NCBI RefSeq assembly: GCF_004124325.1
Contig: NZ_QBDT01000001.1
Coordinates: 1,302,001-1,366,000 of the forward strand
Direction: 5' to 3'
DNA: 64,000 nt
Source: Streptomyces sp. L2
GTDB taxonomy: Bacteria; Actinomycetota; Actinomycetes; Streptomycetales; Streptomycetaceae
This document shows positions 54,472 to 64,000 of the stretch, piece after piece (within the stretch, counting starts at the first letter, position 1; each line of letters starts with the position of its first letter). The translations under genes were made by a program, and so were the position numbers. The notes under the pieces are model-generated. The model saw only the letters and a program-made list of their open reading frames with translations, was not told the origin of the DNA and ran no database searches.

Positions 54472-55692
54472 GTGCCTCGTACCCTCAGGGACGTCGTCTT
54501 CGTCGACGGCGTCCGCACCCCGTTCGGCAAGGCGGGCCCGAAGGGCATCTACCATGAGACCCGCGCCGACGACCTCGTCGTCAAGGCGATCCGGGAGCTG
54601 CTGCGCCGCAACCCCGGCCTGGACCCGAAGAAGATCGACGAGGTCGCCATCGCCGCGACCACGCAGATCGGCGACCAGGGGCTGACCCTCGGCCGCACGG
54701 CCGGCATCCTCGCGGGCCTGCCGCAGTCCGTGCCGGGCTACTCCATCGACCGCATGTGCGCCGGTGCGCTGACGGCAGTCACCACCACCGCCGGTTCGAT
54801 CGCCTTCGGCGCCTACGACGCCGTCATCGCCGGTGGCGTCGAGCACATGGGCCGCCACCCGATGGGCGAGGGCGTGGACCCCAACCCCCGCTTCGTGAGC
54901 GAGAAGCTGGTCGACGAGTCCGCCCTGTTCATGGGCATGACCGCGGAGAACCTGCATGACCGCTACCCGCAGATCACCAAGCTGCGCGCCGACGAGTACG
55001 CGGTGCGCTCGCAGGAGAAGGCCGCGAAGGCGTACGCCAACGGCAAGATCCAGCAGGACCTGGTCCCGATCTCGGTGCGCCGCACCAGCCCCGAGGCCAG
55101 CGAGACCGGCTGGGGTCTGGTCACCGCCGACGAGCCGATGCGCCCCAGCACCACCCTGGAGAACCTCTCCGGCCTGAAGACGCCGTTCCGCGTGCACGGC
55201 CGGGTCACCGCGGGCAACGCGGCCGGCCTGAACGACGGCGCCACCGCGTCGATCATCGCGAGCGAGGACTTCGCCCGCGAGAACGGCCTGCCGGTCAAGA
55301 TGCGCCTGGTGTCGTACGCCTTCGCGGGCGTCGAGCCGGAGGTCATGGGCTACGGCCCGATCCCGGCCACGGAGAAGGCCCTCGCCAAGGCGGGCCTGAG
55401 CATCTCCGACATCGGCCTGTTCGAGATCAACGAGGCCTTCGCCGTCCAGGTCCTATCGCTGCTCGACCACTACGGCATCGCGGACGACGACGCGCGCGTG
55501 AACCAGTACGGCGGCGCCATCGCCTTCGGTCACCCGCTGGCCTCCTCCGGTGTCCGCCTGATGACCCAGCTCGCCCGCCAGTTCGAGGAGCAGCCCGAGG
55601 TCCGCTACGGCATCACCACCATGTGCGTCGGCTTCGGCATGGGCGCGACCGTCATCTGGGAGAACCCGCACTTCGCCGGAGGCAACAAGTGA
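54472..55692 (+). CDS. fadA: Acetyl-CoA acyltransferase (thiolase)
   Basis: 406 residues. Cleaves 3-ketoacyl-CoA to acetyl-CoA and a shortened acyl-CoA. Catalytic Cys in DRMCAGALTAV, His in FGHPLASSGVR and second Cys in MCVGFGMGATV are present, as is GGVEHMGRHPMG. GGAGGAG precedes the GTG. Translation runs into fadB through a GTGA overlap, so both subunits of the beta-oxidation complex are made together. Confidence 0.95.
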   Translation: MPRTLRDVVFVDGVRTPFGKAGPKGIYHETRADDLVVKAIRELLRRNPGLDPKKIDEVAIAATTQIGDQGLTLGRTAGILAGLPQSVPGYSIDRMCAGALTAVTTTAGSIAFGAYDAVIAGGVEHMGRHPMGEGVDPNPRFVSEKLVDESALFMGMTAENLHDRYPQITKLRADEYAVRSQEKAAKAYANGKIQQDLVPISVRRTSPEASETGWGLVTADEPMRPSTTLENLSGLKTPFRVHGRVTAGNAAGLNDGATASIIASEDFARENGLPVKMRLVSYAFAGVEPEVMGYGPIPATEKALAKAGLSISDIGLFEINEAFAVQVLSLLDHYGIADDDARVNQYGGAIAFGHPLASSGVRLMTQLARQFEEQPEVRYGITTMCVGFGMGATVIWENPHFAGGNK

Positions 55693-57815
55693 GCACCGCT
55701 GAACTCCTGAAGGGCGCGGCCGAGCTGTTCGCGGACGAGGTCGTCACCGCGGCGCAGGTACGCCACTTCGATTTGCCGTTCGGCGCCGGGCGCTTCGCGC
55801 TCATCACGCTGGACAACGGCTTCGACCACACCAAGCCGACCACCTTCGGACCGCAGTCGCTCGCGAACCTCAACACCGCGATCGACCAGGTGGAGAAGGA
55901 GGCCGCGGACGGTTCGATCGTCGGCGTCGGCATCACCGGCAAGCCGTTCATCTTCGCGGTCGGCGCCGACCTCAAGGGCGTCGAGCTGCTGAAGAAGCAC
56001 GAGGACGCGCTGGCCATCGGCAAGGGCGGCCACGAGGTCTTCAAGCGCCTGTCCGCCCTGGCGGTCCCGAGCTTCGCCTACTACAACGGCGCGGCGATGG
56101 GCGGCGGCGTCGAGGTCGGCCTGCACTGCTCCTACCGGACCGTCTCCAAGGCGATCCCGGCGTTCTCGCTGCCCGAGGTCTTCCTCGGCCTGGTGCCCGG
56201 CTGGGGCGGCTGCGCGCTGCTGCCCAACCTGATCGGCGCCGAGAAGGCCGTCTCGGTCATCATCGAGAACTCGCTGAACCAGAACAAGCAGCTGGGGGGC
56301 AAGCAGGTCTTCGAACTCGGCATCGCCGACGCGCTGTTCGAAGGCGCCGACTTCCTGGAGCAGTCGCTGCTGTGGACCGCGCAGGTCCTCAAGGGCGACG
56401 TCAAGGTGGAGCGCCCGGCGATCGACCGCGGCGAGGGCTGGGACCAGGCCGTCGCCAAGGGCCGGTTCATCGCGGACTCCAAGGTGCACGGCGCGGCCCC
56501 GGCCGCCTACCGCGCCCTGGACATCATCGCCGCCGCCAAGAACGGCGACCTGCAGCAGGGCTTCGACGCCGAGGACCAGGCGCTCGCCGACCTCATCATG
56601 GGCGGCGAACTGCGGGCCGGCATCTACTCGTTCAACCTCGTCCAGAAGCGCGGCAAGCGTCCCGCCGGCGCCCCGGACAAGAACCTGGCCCGCCCGGTCA
56701 CCAAGGTCGGCGTGGTCGGCGCGGGCCTGATGGCCTCGCAGCTCGCCCTGCTCTTCCTGCGCCGCCTGGAGGTTCCGGTCGTCCTCACGGACATCGACCA
56801 GGAGCGCGTCGACAAGGGTGTGGGCTACGTCCACGCCGAGATCGACAAGCTGCTCGGCAAGGGCCGTGTCAACCAGGACAAGGCCAACCGCCTCAAGGCG
56901 CTGGTGACCGGCGTCCTGGACAAGGCCGAGGGCTTCTCGGACGCCGACTTCGTCATCGAGGCGGTGTTCGAGGAGATCGGTGTCAAGCAGCAGGTGTTCG
57001 CGGAGGTCGAGGCGGTCGCCCCGGCGCACGCGATCCTCGCCACCAACACCTCCTCGCTCTCGGTGTCGGAGATGGCGTCGAAGCTGAAGCACCCCGAGCG
57101 GGTCGTCGGCTTCCACTTCTTCAACCCGGTCGCGATCCTGCCGCTGCTGGAGATCGTCCGCGGCGAGCAGACCGACGACGCCTCGCTGGCCACCGCGTTC
57201 GCCGTGGCCAAGAAGCTGAAGAAGACCGCGGTCCTGGTGAAGGACGCCCCGGCGTTCGTCGTGAACCGTATCCTGACCCGCTTCATGGGCGAGATCCAGA
57301 ACGTCATCGACGAGGGCACGACGGTCGAGGTCGCGGAGAAGGCGATCGAGCCGCTCGGCCTGCCGATGTCCCCGCTGGTCCTGCTGGAGCTGGTCGGCCC
57401 CGCGATCGGTCTGCACGTCTCGGAGACCCTCAACCGGGCCTTCCCGGACCGCTTCACGGTCTCCCCCAACCTGGCGGCCGTCGTCAAGGCCGGCAAGCGC
57501 GGCTTCTACGTCTACGACAGCGGCAAGCCCGAGCTGGACCCGGAGGTCGCCGCACTGCTGCAGCAGGGCGACTCCGTCCTCACCGAGGAGCAGGTCCGGA
57601 CCCGGGTCCTGGACGCGGTGGCGCAGGAGATCGGTCTGATGCTCGACGAGGGCGTCGTCGCCGAGGCCCAGGACATCGACCTGTGCCTGATCACCGGCGC
57701 CGGCTGGCCCTTCCACCTGGGCGGCATCACCCCGTACCTGGACCGCGAGGGCGTCTCGGAACGCGTCAACGGCAAGAAGTTCCTCCAGCCGGGCGTGGCG
57801 TCGGTTCCGGCGTAA
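55689..57815 (+). CDS. fadB: Fatty oxidation complex alpha subunit (enoyl-CoA hydratase/3-hydroxyacyl-CoA dehydrogenase)
   Basis: 708 residues, two-enzyme fusion. The N-terminal crotonase domain (about 1-300) has GKPFIFAVGADLKG for the oxyanion hole and PEVFLGLVPGWGG with the active Glu. The dehydrogenase part has VGVVGAGLMASQLALLFL for NAD+, NTSSLSVSEMA and HFFNPV with the catalytic His. Together with fadA it carries out three steps of beta-oxidation. The Rossmann motif reads GAGLMASQ in place of the usual GAGxMGxG. Ends at a strong terminator. Confidence 0.95.
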   Translation: MSTAELLKGAAELFADEVVTAAQVRHFDLPFGAGRFALITLDNGFDHTKPTTFGPQSLANLNTAIDQVEKEAADGSIVGVGITGKPFIFAVGADLKGVELLKKHEDALAIGKGGHEVFKRLSALAVPSFAYYNGAAMGGGVEVGLHCSYRTVSKAIPAFSLPEVFLGLVPGWGGCALLPNLIGAEKAVSVIIENSLNQNKQLGGKQVFELGIADALFEGADFLEQSLLWTAQVLKGDVKVERPAIDRGEGWDQAVAKGRFIADSKVHGAAPAAYRALDIIAAAKNGDLQQGFDAEDQALADLIMGGELRAGIYSFNLVQKRGKRPAGAPDKNLARPVTKVGVVGAGLMASQLALLFLRRLEVPVVLTDIDQERVDKGVGYVHAEIDKLLGKGRVNQDKANRLKALVTGVLDKAEGFSDADFVIEAVFEEIGVKQQVFAEVEAVAPAHAILATNTSSLSVSEMASKLKHPERVVGFHFFNPVAILPLLEIVRGEQTDDASLATAFAVAKKLKKTAVLVKDAPAFVVNRILTRFMGEIQNVIDEGTTVEVAEKAIEPLGLPMSPLVLLELVGPAIGLHVSETLNRAFPDRFTVSPNLAAVVKAGKRGFYVYDSGKPELDPEVAALLQQGDSVLTEEQVRTRVLDAVAQEIGLMLDEGVVAEAQDIDLCLITGAGWPFHLGGITPYLDREGVSERVNGKKFLQPGVASVPA

Positions 57816-57830
57816 TGCGCGCACGCGCGT

Positions 57831-57864
57831 GAAAGGGGGCCTCGCGGCAGCGGGGCCCCCTTTC
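57831..57864 (+). terminator. Terminator of the fadA-fadB operon
   Basis: Perfect 11-bp stem GAAAGGGGGCC/GGCCCCCTTTC with a 12-base loop, 16 bases after the fadB stop codon; the 3' arm ends in a short T-run. It may also serve the converging gene. Confidence 0.85.
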
Positions 57865-57885
57865 CGACTGCCGGTGGCGTGCGTC

Positions 57886-58647
57886 TCAGCCGGCGAGCAC
57901 GCCGGGCGCGGCGTACAGATCGCCGATGTAGACGGTGACCTGTCCCCTGGTCAGGCGGCCGTCCCCGTCGTCGAGGGTGTAGGCGAAGCGGTCGTATCCG
58001 CCCTGGCCGGGGGACGGGGTGTAGACGACGGCGCCGTCGGGCTCGACGGCGGTGACGCCGCGCAGCGCCGGCCCCACTCCGACGAGGCGGACCCGTTCCC
58101 CCAGGCCCTCGGTGAGTCCGTGGAGCACTCCGCGGTGGCCGGGCGCCACCTTCAGTACACGGCCCTGCCGGGGCAGCGGGGCGACCCGGTAGCCGTACTG
58201 CTTCACCGAGTGCGTGCTGCTGGTCAGGCTCGACCCGCCATGGGCGATGATGCCCGCCCGCACCTGCGGGATGAGGACGGCGCCGGACGGCACGTCGTGG
58301 TGGACCGTGGCCGTGAACCGCGCGACGCGGAAGCCGCCCGCCTCCACGGAGGTGGCGTACCGGTCTCCGGCGGGCAGCAGACTGATCCCGGCCAGCCGGC
58401 CGACGCCCACCGCACGTTCGAAGGGCTGGCTCATCACATAGCCGTAGTAGCGGTGGCCCGGTCCCTCGGGGTGCAGGGCGAGGGCGAAGCGGACCTCCTG
58501 CCCGGGCGTCAGCGGCAGCTGGGGATCGGCGCTCGCCGTCAGCTCGACCGTCAGCCGGATCTGTGGGGCGTCCTGCTGGACCGCGTGCACGCGGGCGAGG
58601 AGGAACGGCTCGGTCTGCTGCTCGGTCAGCACGGTTCCCGGTGTCAC
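57886..58647 (-). CDS. Hypothetical protein with C-terminal Ig/cadherin-like domain
   Basis: 253 residues, no signal peptide or membrane helix recognised. The N-terminal ~150 residues are beta-rich (FLLARVHAVQQDAPQIRLTVEL, RFTATVHHDVPSGAVLIPQV). The C-terminal ~85 residues (GVTAVEPDGAVVYTPSPGQ, YDRFAYTLDDGDGRLTRGQV) are typical of Ig-like/cadherin-like repeats found in surface proteins. GTG start overlaps the SGNH gene stop codon as GTGA. Context suggests a role with the surface polymer made by the upstream enzymes. Confidence 0.7.
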   Translation of the reverse strand: MTPGTVLTEQQTEPFLLARVHAVQQDAPQIRLTVELTASADPQLPLTPGQEVRFALALHPEGPGHRYYGYVMSQPFERAVGVGRLAGISLLPAGDRYATSVEAGGFRVARFTATVHHDVPSGAVLIPQVRAGIIAHGGSSLTSSTHSVKQYGYRVAPLPRQGRVLKVAPGHRGVLHGLTEGLGERVRLVGVGPALRGVTAVEPDGAVVYTPSPGQGGYDRFAYTLDDGDGRLTRGQVTVYIGDLYAAPGVLAG

Positions 58648-59438
58648 AGTGTGTCTCCTTGTCCGTTTGACCGTGCTCTGACCATGGCCGCGTGCTCGGC
58701 GTCGTCCATCCATCCGAGTGCCTGTGGCGGGAACGCCGGCACATCGAGTGCGGTCACCCAGTGCGGCGGGACGATCTGCCGGGACGCCAGCTGGTGGGCG
58801 ACGAACCGCGCGCAGGCCACGGCACCTTCGGGCCGCAGATGCGTACTGTCCTCGATGCCCTCGGGGTAGTTCGGGTGCTGCCCGGGGGCCAGGTACATGA
58901 ACAGGTCGCACGTGCCTTGGGGTCCGAGCTGCGCCCACCATTCGAGGCTCTGGGCGTACAGGTCGACGTAGGGGGTCGCTGTCTCCGCGGCCAGCTCGCG
59001 CTTGGCCATCGGGTACTCCCCGAACACCTGCCGCAGGTTGCCGTGTTCGTCCCAGGTACAGCGCTCGTGCGAGCTGACCAGTACCGGGTGCGCACCTCGG
59101 TCGCGGGCCCCGTCGACGAAGGCGCGCAGATGGCGCTGGTAGTCGTGGAACGCCTCGGTGCGCCATTCCTTCTCCGGCTTGTGGTCGATCAGGCCGAAGG
59201 AGGTGACGAGGTAGTCGTCGGGCCTGAGCCGCTCCAGGATCCAGGCGAGCCGGCCGCGCTCGGCGAAGGTGCGCGAACTGGCTCCGGCCCGGGCGCAGTT
59301 GACGATCTCGGCCGCGCCGGTGAAGAACAGCGGGAGCATCTGGCCCCATCCGGCCATGGGGGCCCTGCTGATCTCGCGCGTGCACACGCTCGAGTCACCG
59401 GCGAGAAAGATGCGGTAGGGGCTTCCGTCAGGCCGCAT
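58644..59438 (-). CDS. SGNH/GDSL-family hydrolase (rhamnogalacturonan acetylesterase-like)
   Basis: 264 residues. Block I FLAGDSSVC carries the nucleophile Ser, block II Gly lies in RAGASSRTF, block III SFGLIDH has an unusual residue where Asn is expected, and block V DSTHLRPEGA gives Asp and His. It probably removes acetyl groups from a carbohydrate polymer. No signal peptide, so it acts inside the cell or on a precursor. The ATG at 59438 has GAGGTGGG upstream and overlaps the end of the large polymerase gene by 11 bases, indicating one operon. Confidence 0.85.
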   Translation of the reverse strand: MRPDGSPYRIFLAGDSSVCTREISRAPMAGWGQMLPLFFTGAAEIVNCARAGASSRTFAERGRLAWILERLRPDDYLVTSFGLIDHKPEKEWRTEAFHDYQRHLRAFVDGARDRGAHPVLVSSHERCTWDEHGNLRQVFGEYPMAKRELAAETATPYVDLYAQSLEWWAQLGPQGTCDLFMYLAPGQHPNYPEGIEDSTHLRPEGAVACARFVAHQLASRQIVPPHWVTALDVPAFPPQALGWMDDAEHAAMVRARSNGQGDTL

Positions 59439-62400
59439 CGACCCACCTCGTCGACGCGGTGACGCCACTCGGCTCCAGCGCGCCCAGGGGGCCGTCCGGA
59501 GCGAGCTCCGCCGCGGGTGCCGTACCGAGGGCCTCGATCGCGTCGTAGACCCGCTGGCAGTTGCCGCCGCCGCGGTGCATGAAGAAGCTCTCGACCCGCG
59601 CCTGGTGGAGCGGCTCCACGGTGAAGCCCCGCTGCATCACGGCGATGATCTGGTCCACGGCCGCCTCGACGGTCCGGCACACCGGGCCGAAGCCGTCCTC
59701 GGAGAGGTCGAAGTAGCCGCGCTTGTAGTGGCGTCCGTAGAAGTCCTCCTCGTCGAAGGGGACGTGGACCAGCGGGATGCCCATGTAGGCCACGTCGAAG
59801 AAGACCGATGAGTAGTCGGTCACCATCAGCGAGCACTCCTTCATCGCCTGCTGCACGTTGCGCGTGCTCGGGTCGGCGACGTGGATGGACGAGGAGGACA
59901 GCTGGAAGGTGTGCAGGTACGGCCTGATCTCGTAGTGGGGGAAGAACTCCAGATCGACCCCGAAGTGCTCCAGTGCTTCGCCGAGGCGCGGGTTCGCCAG
60001 CAGCGACCGGTAGAAGCGGTAGTACTCGGACTGCGTGAAGCTGGTCTTCGCGGGACCGGCGGCCTTCTTGTACGAGGCGGTGACGATCCACTGGCGCCAG
60101 GTCGGCATCAGCAGGATCCGGGGGCGTTCCAGGGGCTCCTGCCGCAGCGCGTCGAACCGCGGGAGCCCCGCGAGGACCGCCCGGTCGCCGTAACCCGCCT
60201 CCAGCGCGAGGAACTCTCGCTCCTGGTGGCCGGTGGTGACGATCATGTCGTAGCTGGTGATCCGCTGGTCGACACCCGTGGTGACGTCGTTGTAGATGAT
60301 GCCGTGCTGCAGGAACACCCGCTGGTACTTGAGGAGTTCGCCGAACCGGTGCAGGAACAACACCTTCCGGTAGCCCTTGGGCAGCAGGTAGGACTCCGAG
60401 TCGTAGGAGCCGATCAGCTTGGTCGCGTGCAGCAGGTACACACGGTGCTTGAAGGAGTCGAGCTTGATCACCTGCCCGTAGGGGGCGACCTTCGCGTAGT
60501 CGGCGGAGTCCCCGTCGATGACGTAGTAGATCTTGTGGCGCTTCCGGTTGGTCCGCATCCACGTGAAGAAGTGGTACGAGTTGTCCTGGGCCGTGTCGGA
60601 GCGTTCGCCGATGAGCCAGATCTCGCGGCGGTTGAGCAACGGGAACGTGAGCCAGTACATCAGCCGCATGCGCCAGCCGGGGTTGCGCATCCTGAGGATG
60701 CGGATCTCGCGCTTGGCACGCCACAGTGTGTGCTTGAGGCGTGCACCCGGGCCACGATCGACGAGGCGCAGGTTCAGGGCGTCACGGGCGGCGATGGTCA
60801 GCATGTAGCGGTAGGCGCCGACCCGCCCCTGGCCCTTGAGCCGGTGCAGTGGCAGGCGGGCCTTCATCACGACGTTGCGCTGCCGGCTGTCGTCGACGCG
60901 GTGCACCCTGAGGCGGAAGTCACCGATGCCGAAGCCGCCCTCGGCCAGCACCTCGGCGGGTATCTCGGCATACCAGCCGGCGTAGAGGTCGCGCTGGTTG
61001 CGGGCGTTCCACAGGTCCCGGCGATAGACCTGCCGCAGGGGCACGGCCACCTTGTGCTCCCGCGTCTGGTACACGAACTCCAGGCGGTTGAGCAGCGGTC
61101 CGGTGATATCCATACCGGGGAAGGCCATGCAGCCCTCGACGACGAGTACGTCGTCCCGGCTGCGTACGGACTCGACGACCACGTTGGGATCGGCGATCCG
61201 CGCGGTGCTGGTGGCGAGGGATCCGCCGGGGAAGGTCCGGTAGAAGCCCTCGTCGTCGATCTCCACCGCGAGCGGCGCGGCTTCCAGGGCGGGAGCCGGG
61301 TCGCAGAACAGTTCGAAGTTGCCGCTCTTGGCCGCGTAGTGGTCGATCTGCTGGGCGGCGTTGGTGGCGAACTCGAGGATGACGTCGTCGGGGATCTGCG
61401 CGTAGTGGCGGTGGATGTCACGGAACATCTCGGCCAGCTGCGAGCGGTTCATGACGTTGCGCGCGTTGCACAGGAAGCCCTTGTACGTGCGGGCCACATA
61501 CCGGTGGAACATGTGCCGGATCGCGTCGCGTTCCTCGGCGGTGTAGTTCAGCAGGAAGTGGTTGAGGCGCAGGTGGTCCCGGTAGTTCGCGGGCTTGCTC
61601 CACAGCGAGTCCATGATGGACGAGCCGTCGGGCCGGCCGCGGTAGTAGTACACCGGGGCGTCGACCAGGCTGATGCCCCGGGAGCGCAGCATGGCCGGCA
61701 GCGTCAGCCACGAGTCCTCGAAGTGCACACCCTCGCCGAACCGGAGGCCCAGCCGGCGCAGCAGATCGGTGCTGAACAGCTTGTTGCACGCCGAGCCGCT
61801 GAAGATCAGGTCGGGGGTGTCCGCGAGGTCGTTGACGACCTGGTCGCCGTCGCCGAAGTACTTCTTCCAGGGGCCGTAGGGACGATCGGGGAAGTTCACG
61901 AGGTCGCCGACGGCGATCTCGGTGTGGTCGCGGCGGACGGCCTGGAGCATCAGGTACAGGGCATCCGGGCCGAGGATGTCGTCGGAGTCGAGGAACGTGA
62001 CGTACGGTGCCGTGACATGGGCGAGGCCGTTGTTGCGGGCGTTGCCCAGTCCGCCGTTCTGCTGGTGGACGACGGTGACGTTGGCGTAGTACTGGGCGAA
62101 GTGGTCGAGGATCCGCGGCGTCTCGTCGGTGGCGCCGTCGTCGACCAGGATGACCTGGGTGGCTGCGAAGCCGCGTTGCGCGGCGATCGAGCCCAGGCAG
62201 TCGTCCAGGTACTTGGCGACGTTGTAGCACGGCACGACGACGGCCAGTTCGAAGCGGTGGGTCAGCGAGGGGATCGGGGAGTGGATCCGGTCGCGCCACC
62301 ACATCCACGGGGCGTTCGGATCGTTCTGTTCCGACTCGAAGGTGCGGCTGCCGACCCGCGCGGAGCGGAAGGCGAGGTTGTCGCTGACCGTGCGGTAGCC

Positions 62401-63940
62401 CTCGAACTCCTCGCCGTCGCGCTCGAAGCGCAGCCCGTCCAGGTCGATGTCGCGCACGTTGAGCGCGGACCGGGACCGGCTGCGGTTCCACTCCACGACG
62501 ACCGAGACGTTCCACACCGTGTCGTCGGCGAGGTCGTCGCCGAGCAGGCGGGCGAGGTCGGCGGTGCCCGAGAAGCGGACGTGGCGGTCGTCGACGGAGA
62601 CCTTCGGGACCGGGACCAGGACGTCCTGCTTGGTGTGCCGGTTGCGCACCGCCAGGGACAGGGAGAGGGAGTCGCCGGCGGAGATCCGGCCGAAGCGGTT
62701 GACGAGCTCGCCGGTGTAGGACGCTTCCGTGCCGTCGACCCGCCAGTTCGTCAGCTGGGCGAAGAGCGGCACCTGGGAGACGGGCGCCGCGGCGAGGCCC
62801 AGTTCGGTGACGTCCAGCATGCGGCGCGCGCCGGGGAGGTGCAGGTGGTCGGCGGACCAGTAGACCCGCCCGTCCTCCTCCACCAGGTGGGAGGAGAACA
62901 CGCTCTTGCGCCGGGTGTAGTCGAGCGTGGTGAGGGCGGCCTCGATCTCCTCGTACCGCAGCAGGTAGGCGCGTACCCGGTCGACGGGGCCGCACAGCTC
63001 GAACGCCTCATCGTCGATGGAGAAGAGGTAGGAACTGACGATGCCGGCGAAGCGCTGCTGGAACTCCGCGTCGCCCTCGGACAGGGCCCGCATGTACAGG
63101 CGCAGGTCGTGCGAGAGGAACTTCGAGTCCTTGCGGACCTTCAGCGCCCACAGGCCCCGTTCCAGCAGGAACCGGTCGGTGGCCCGGTGCACGGCGATCC
63201 GGTCGGTGATGCTGCGCAGTTCACGGGTGCGCCCGGTGATGGAGGAGCCGTCCGGTTCCCACAGCCACCGGTAGACGGGTTCGGTGATGAGGGTGATGCC
63301 CCGGGCGAGACAGCCCGCGACGGTGGAGAAGTACGTGTCCTCGTAGAAGACGCCCTCGGGGAACCACACGCCGGCCGAGCGCAGGAACTCCACGTTGTAG
63401 AGCTTGGCGGCGGCGATGGGGTCGGACAGCAGCGGGGGGAAGTCCTCCAGGTTCGCCACCGTGCGGCTCATCGCGTAGACCTCGGGCGCCCAGGGCTCGG
63501 ACTCGCCGGTGGCCCGGTTGACCCGCAGTGCCTTGCCCGCCGTGATGTCGCTGCCGGTCTCCAGCGCGCTCTCGACCAGCCGCTCGCAGGCGCGGGGCGG
63601 CAGTTCGTCGTCGGCGTCCAGGAACATCACCCAGCGCCCCTCCGCCTGGGCTATGCCCCAGTTGCGGGGGGCGCCGACGCCGCCGCTGTTCTCCCGGCGG
63701 CGCAGTACGCGCACCCGGGGGGTTGTGCCCGGCGAAGTTGGCCACCACTTCCAGGGTGCCGTCGGTCGACGCGTCGTCGACGACGATCACCTCGACCGAT
63801 TCGTAGGTCTGGTTGACGGCCGACTGAAGGGCCTTGCCGATGGTGGTGGCCGCGTTGTACGCGGGGATGACCACCGTGACCCAGTAGTTCTCGCCGTCCT
63901 GTGTCTGTCTCATGGGGACTCGTCCTGCAGATGGGGTCAT
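59428..63940 (-). CDS. Two-glycosyltransferase/TagF-like polymerase, interrupted by a one-base frameshift
   Basis: Corrected length ~1503 residues. An N-terminal GT-A family 2 domain ([35 protein letters not shown]), a middle region, a second GT2 domain ([33 protein letters not shown]) and a C-terminal CDP-glycerol glycerophosphotransferase (TagF) domain with [10 protein letters not shown] and [12 protein letters not shown]. It should build a wall-teichoic- or capsule-like polymer. The frame breaks at six G (63717-63722): dropping one base joins both parts as [13 protein letters not shown]. The ATG at 63940 overlaps an upstream stop codon as ATGA. A sequencing error is the simplest explanation. 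Confidence 0.8.
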
Positions 63941-64000
63941 CGCGAGTTCTCCCGGGCCCCGGTGCTGCCGTACGCGTCGCCGGGTGCCGCCTGCTGGAAC
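63937..64000 (-). CDS. C-terminal end of an upstream gene, cut by window edge
   Basis: On the minus strand a frame open from the window edge reads [20 protein letters not shown] and ends at a TGA that overlaps the polymerase ATG. The overlap type is the same as in the other operons here, so it is probably the last 20 residues of the preceding gene of this cluster. Too short to identify. Confidence 0.35.
   Translation of the reverse strand, partial: FQQAAPGDAYGSTGARENSR

Noticed and set aside
55605..57824. 739-residue minus-strand open frame opposite fadB
   Set aside because: Antisense shadow of a strongly conserved gene.
59881..63816. 1311-residue plus-strand open frame antisense to the polymerase gene
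   Set aside because: Composition typical of antisense GC shadows; the opposite strand carries the glycosyltransferase and TagF motifs.

Overview
The window is about 73% G+C, and nearly every reading frame follows the high-GC-at-third-position rule. It carries a CprB-type gamma-butyrolactone receptor, coproporphyrin-route haem genes, DUF3000, DUF6230/DUF6114 and an AAA/CHAT locus. All of this points to a Streptomyces chromosome. From memory, Streptomyces coelicolor has orthologues of many of these genes (cprB, murC, hemG/hemQ, hemE, fadA/fadB) in the same relative order, so most of the window looks like conserved core chromosome with small strain-specific inserts. No rRNA, tRNA, CRISPR array, intact transposon or replication origin was seen.

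Layout. 1-6.3 kb: the end of a cytochrome P450, a CprB-like receptor with a probable operator, and secreted proteins (an AA10 LPMO, a small disulfide protein, DUF6230/DUF6114, and a repeat protein with an exact 54-bp period). 6.3-12.4 kb: a PknB-like kinase overlapping tail-to-tail with a PAS-GAF-SpoIIE phosphatase-ATPase, a one-domain LuxR regulator, TerB, and a tandem Lrp/AsnC regulator that seems to start with CTG. 12.3-17.4 kb: a frameshifted MFS exporter and a four-gene osmoprotectant ABC operon with GTGA overlaps. 17.5-26.6 kb: the most system-like locus. A membrane-anchored beta-helix/AAA+ ATPase diverges from a Cys-containing small protein, a membrane protein and a 1237-residue TPR-like/CHAT protease.

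26.7-36.3 kb: msrB-murC, a RibD-type reductase diverging from ZapE over 37 bp, a slipin and PPK2, a polysaccharide deacetylase lipoprotein, a 63-residue Cys4 protein and an ABC exporter pair. 36.3-42.2 kb: a PTH2-like protein, a DUF692/MNIO enzyme with an extra C-terminal domain, a DUF4142 protein, a TIGR04222 membrane protein and a secreted tripeptidyl-peptidase-like hydrolase. 42.2-50.3 kb: hemG-hemQ, a DUF4349 lipoprotein, a CoA-disulfide-reductase-like enzyme, a rhomboid protease, hemE and DUF3000. 50.6-57.8 kb: an atypical response regulator, a decayed integrase with a small ORF, RNase D, three copies of a 103-bp intergenic repeat, and the fadA-fadB beta-oxidation operon. 57.9-64 kb: a minus-strand surface-polymer cluster (a large two-glycosyltransferase/TagF-like polymerase with a one-base frameshift, an SGNH esterase and an Ig-like protein).

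The genes cooperate locally, not as one pathway: haem synthesis (hemE, hemG, hemQ), fatty-acid oxidation (fadA, fadB), osmoprotectant import, and wall or surface polymer assembly (murC and the TagF cluster). Two families of short GC-rich hairpin repeats lie between genes across the window. Several genes start 6-8 nt after a TANNNT box, suggesting leaderless transcripts.
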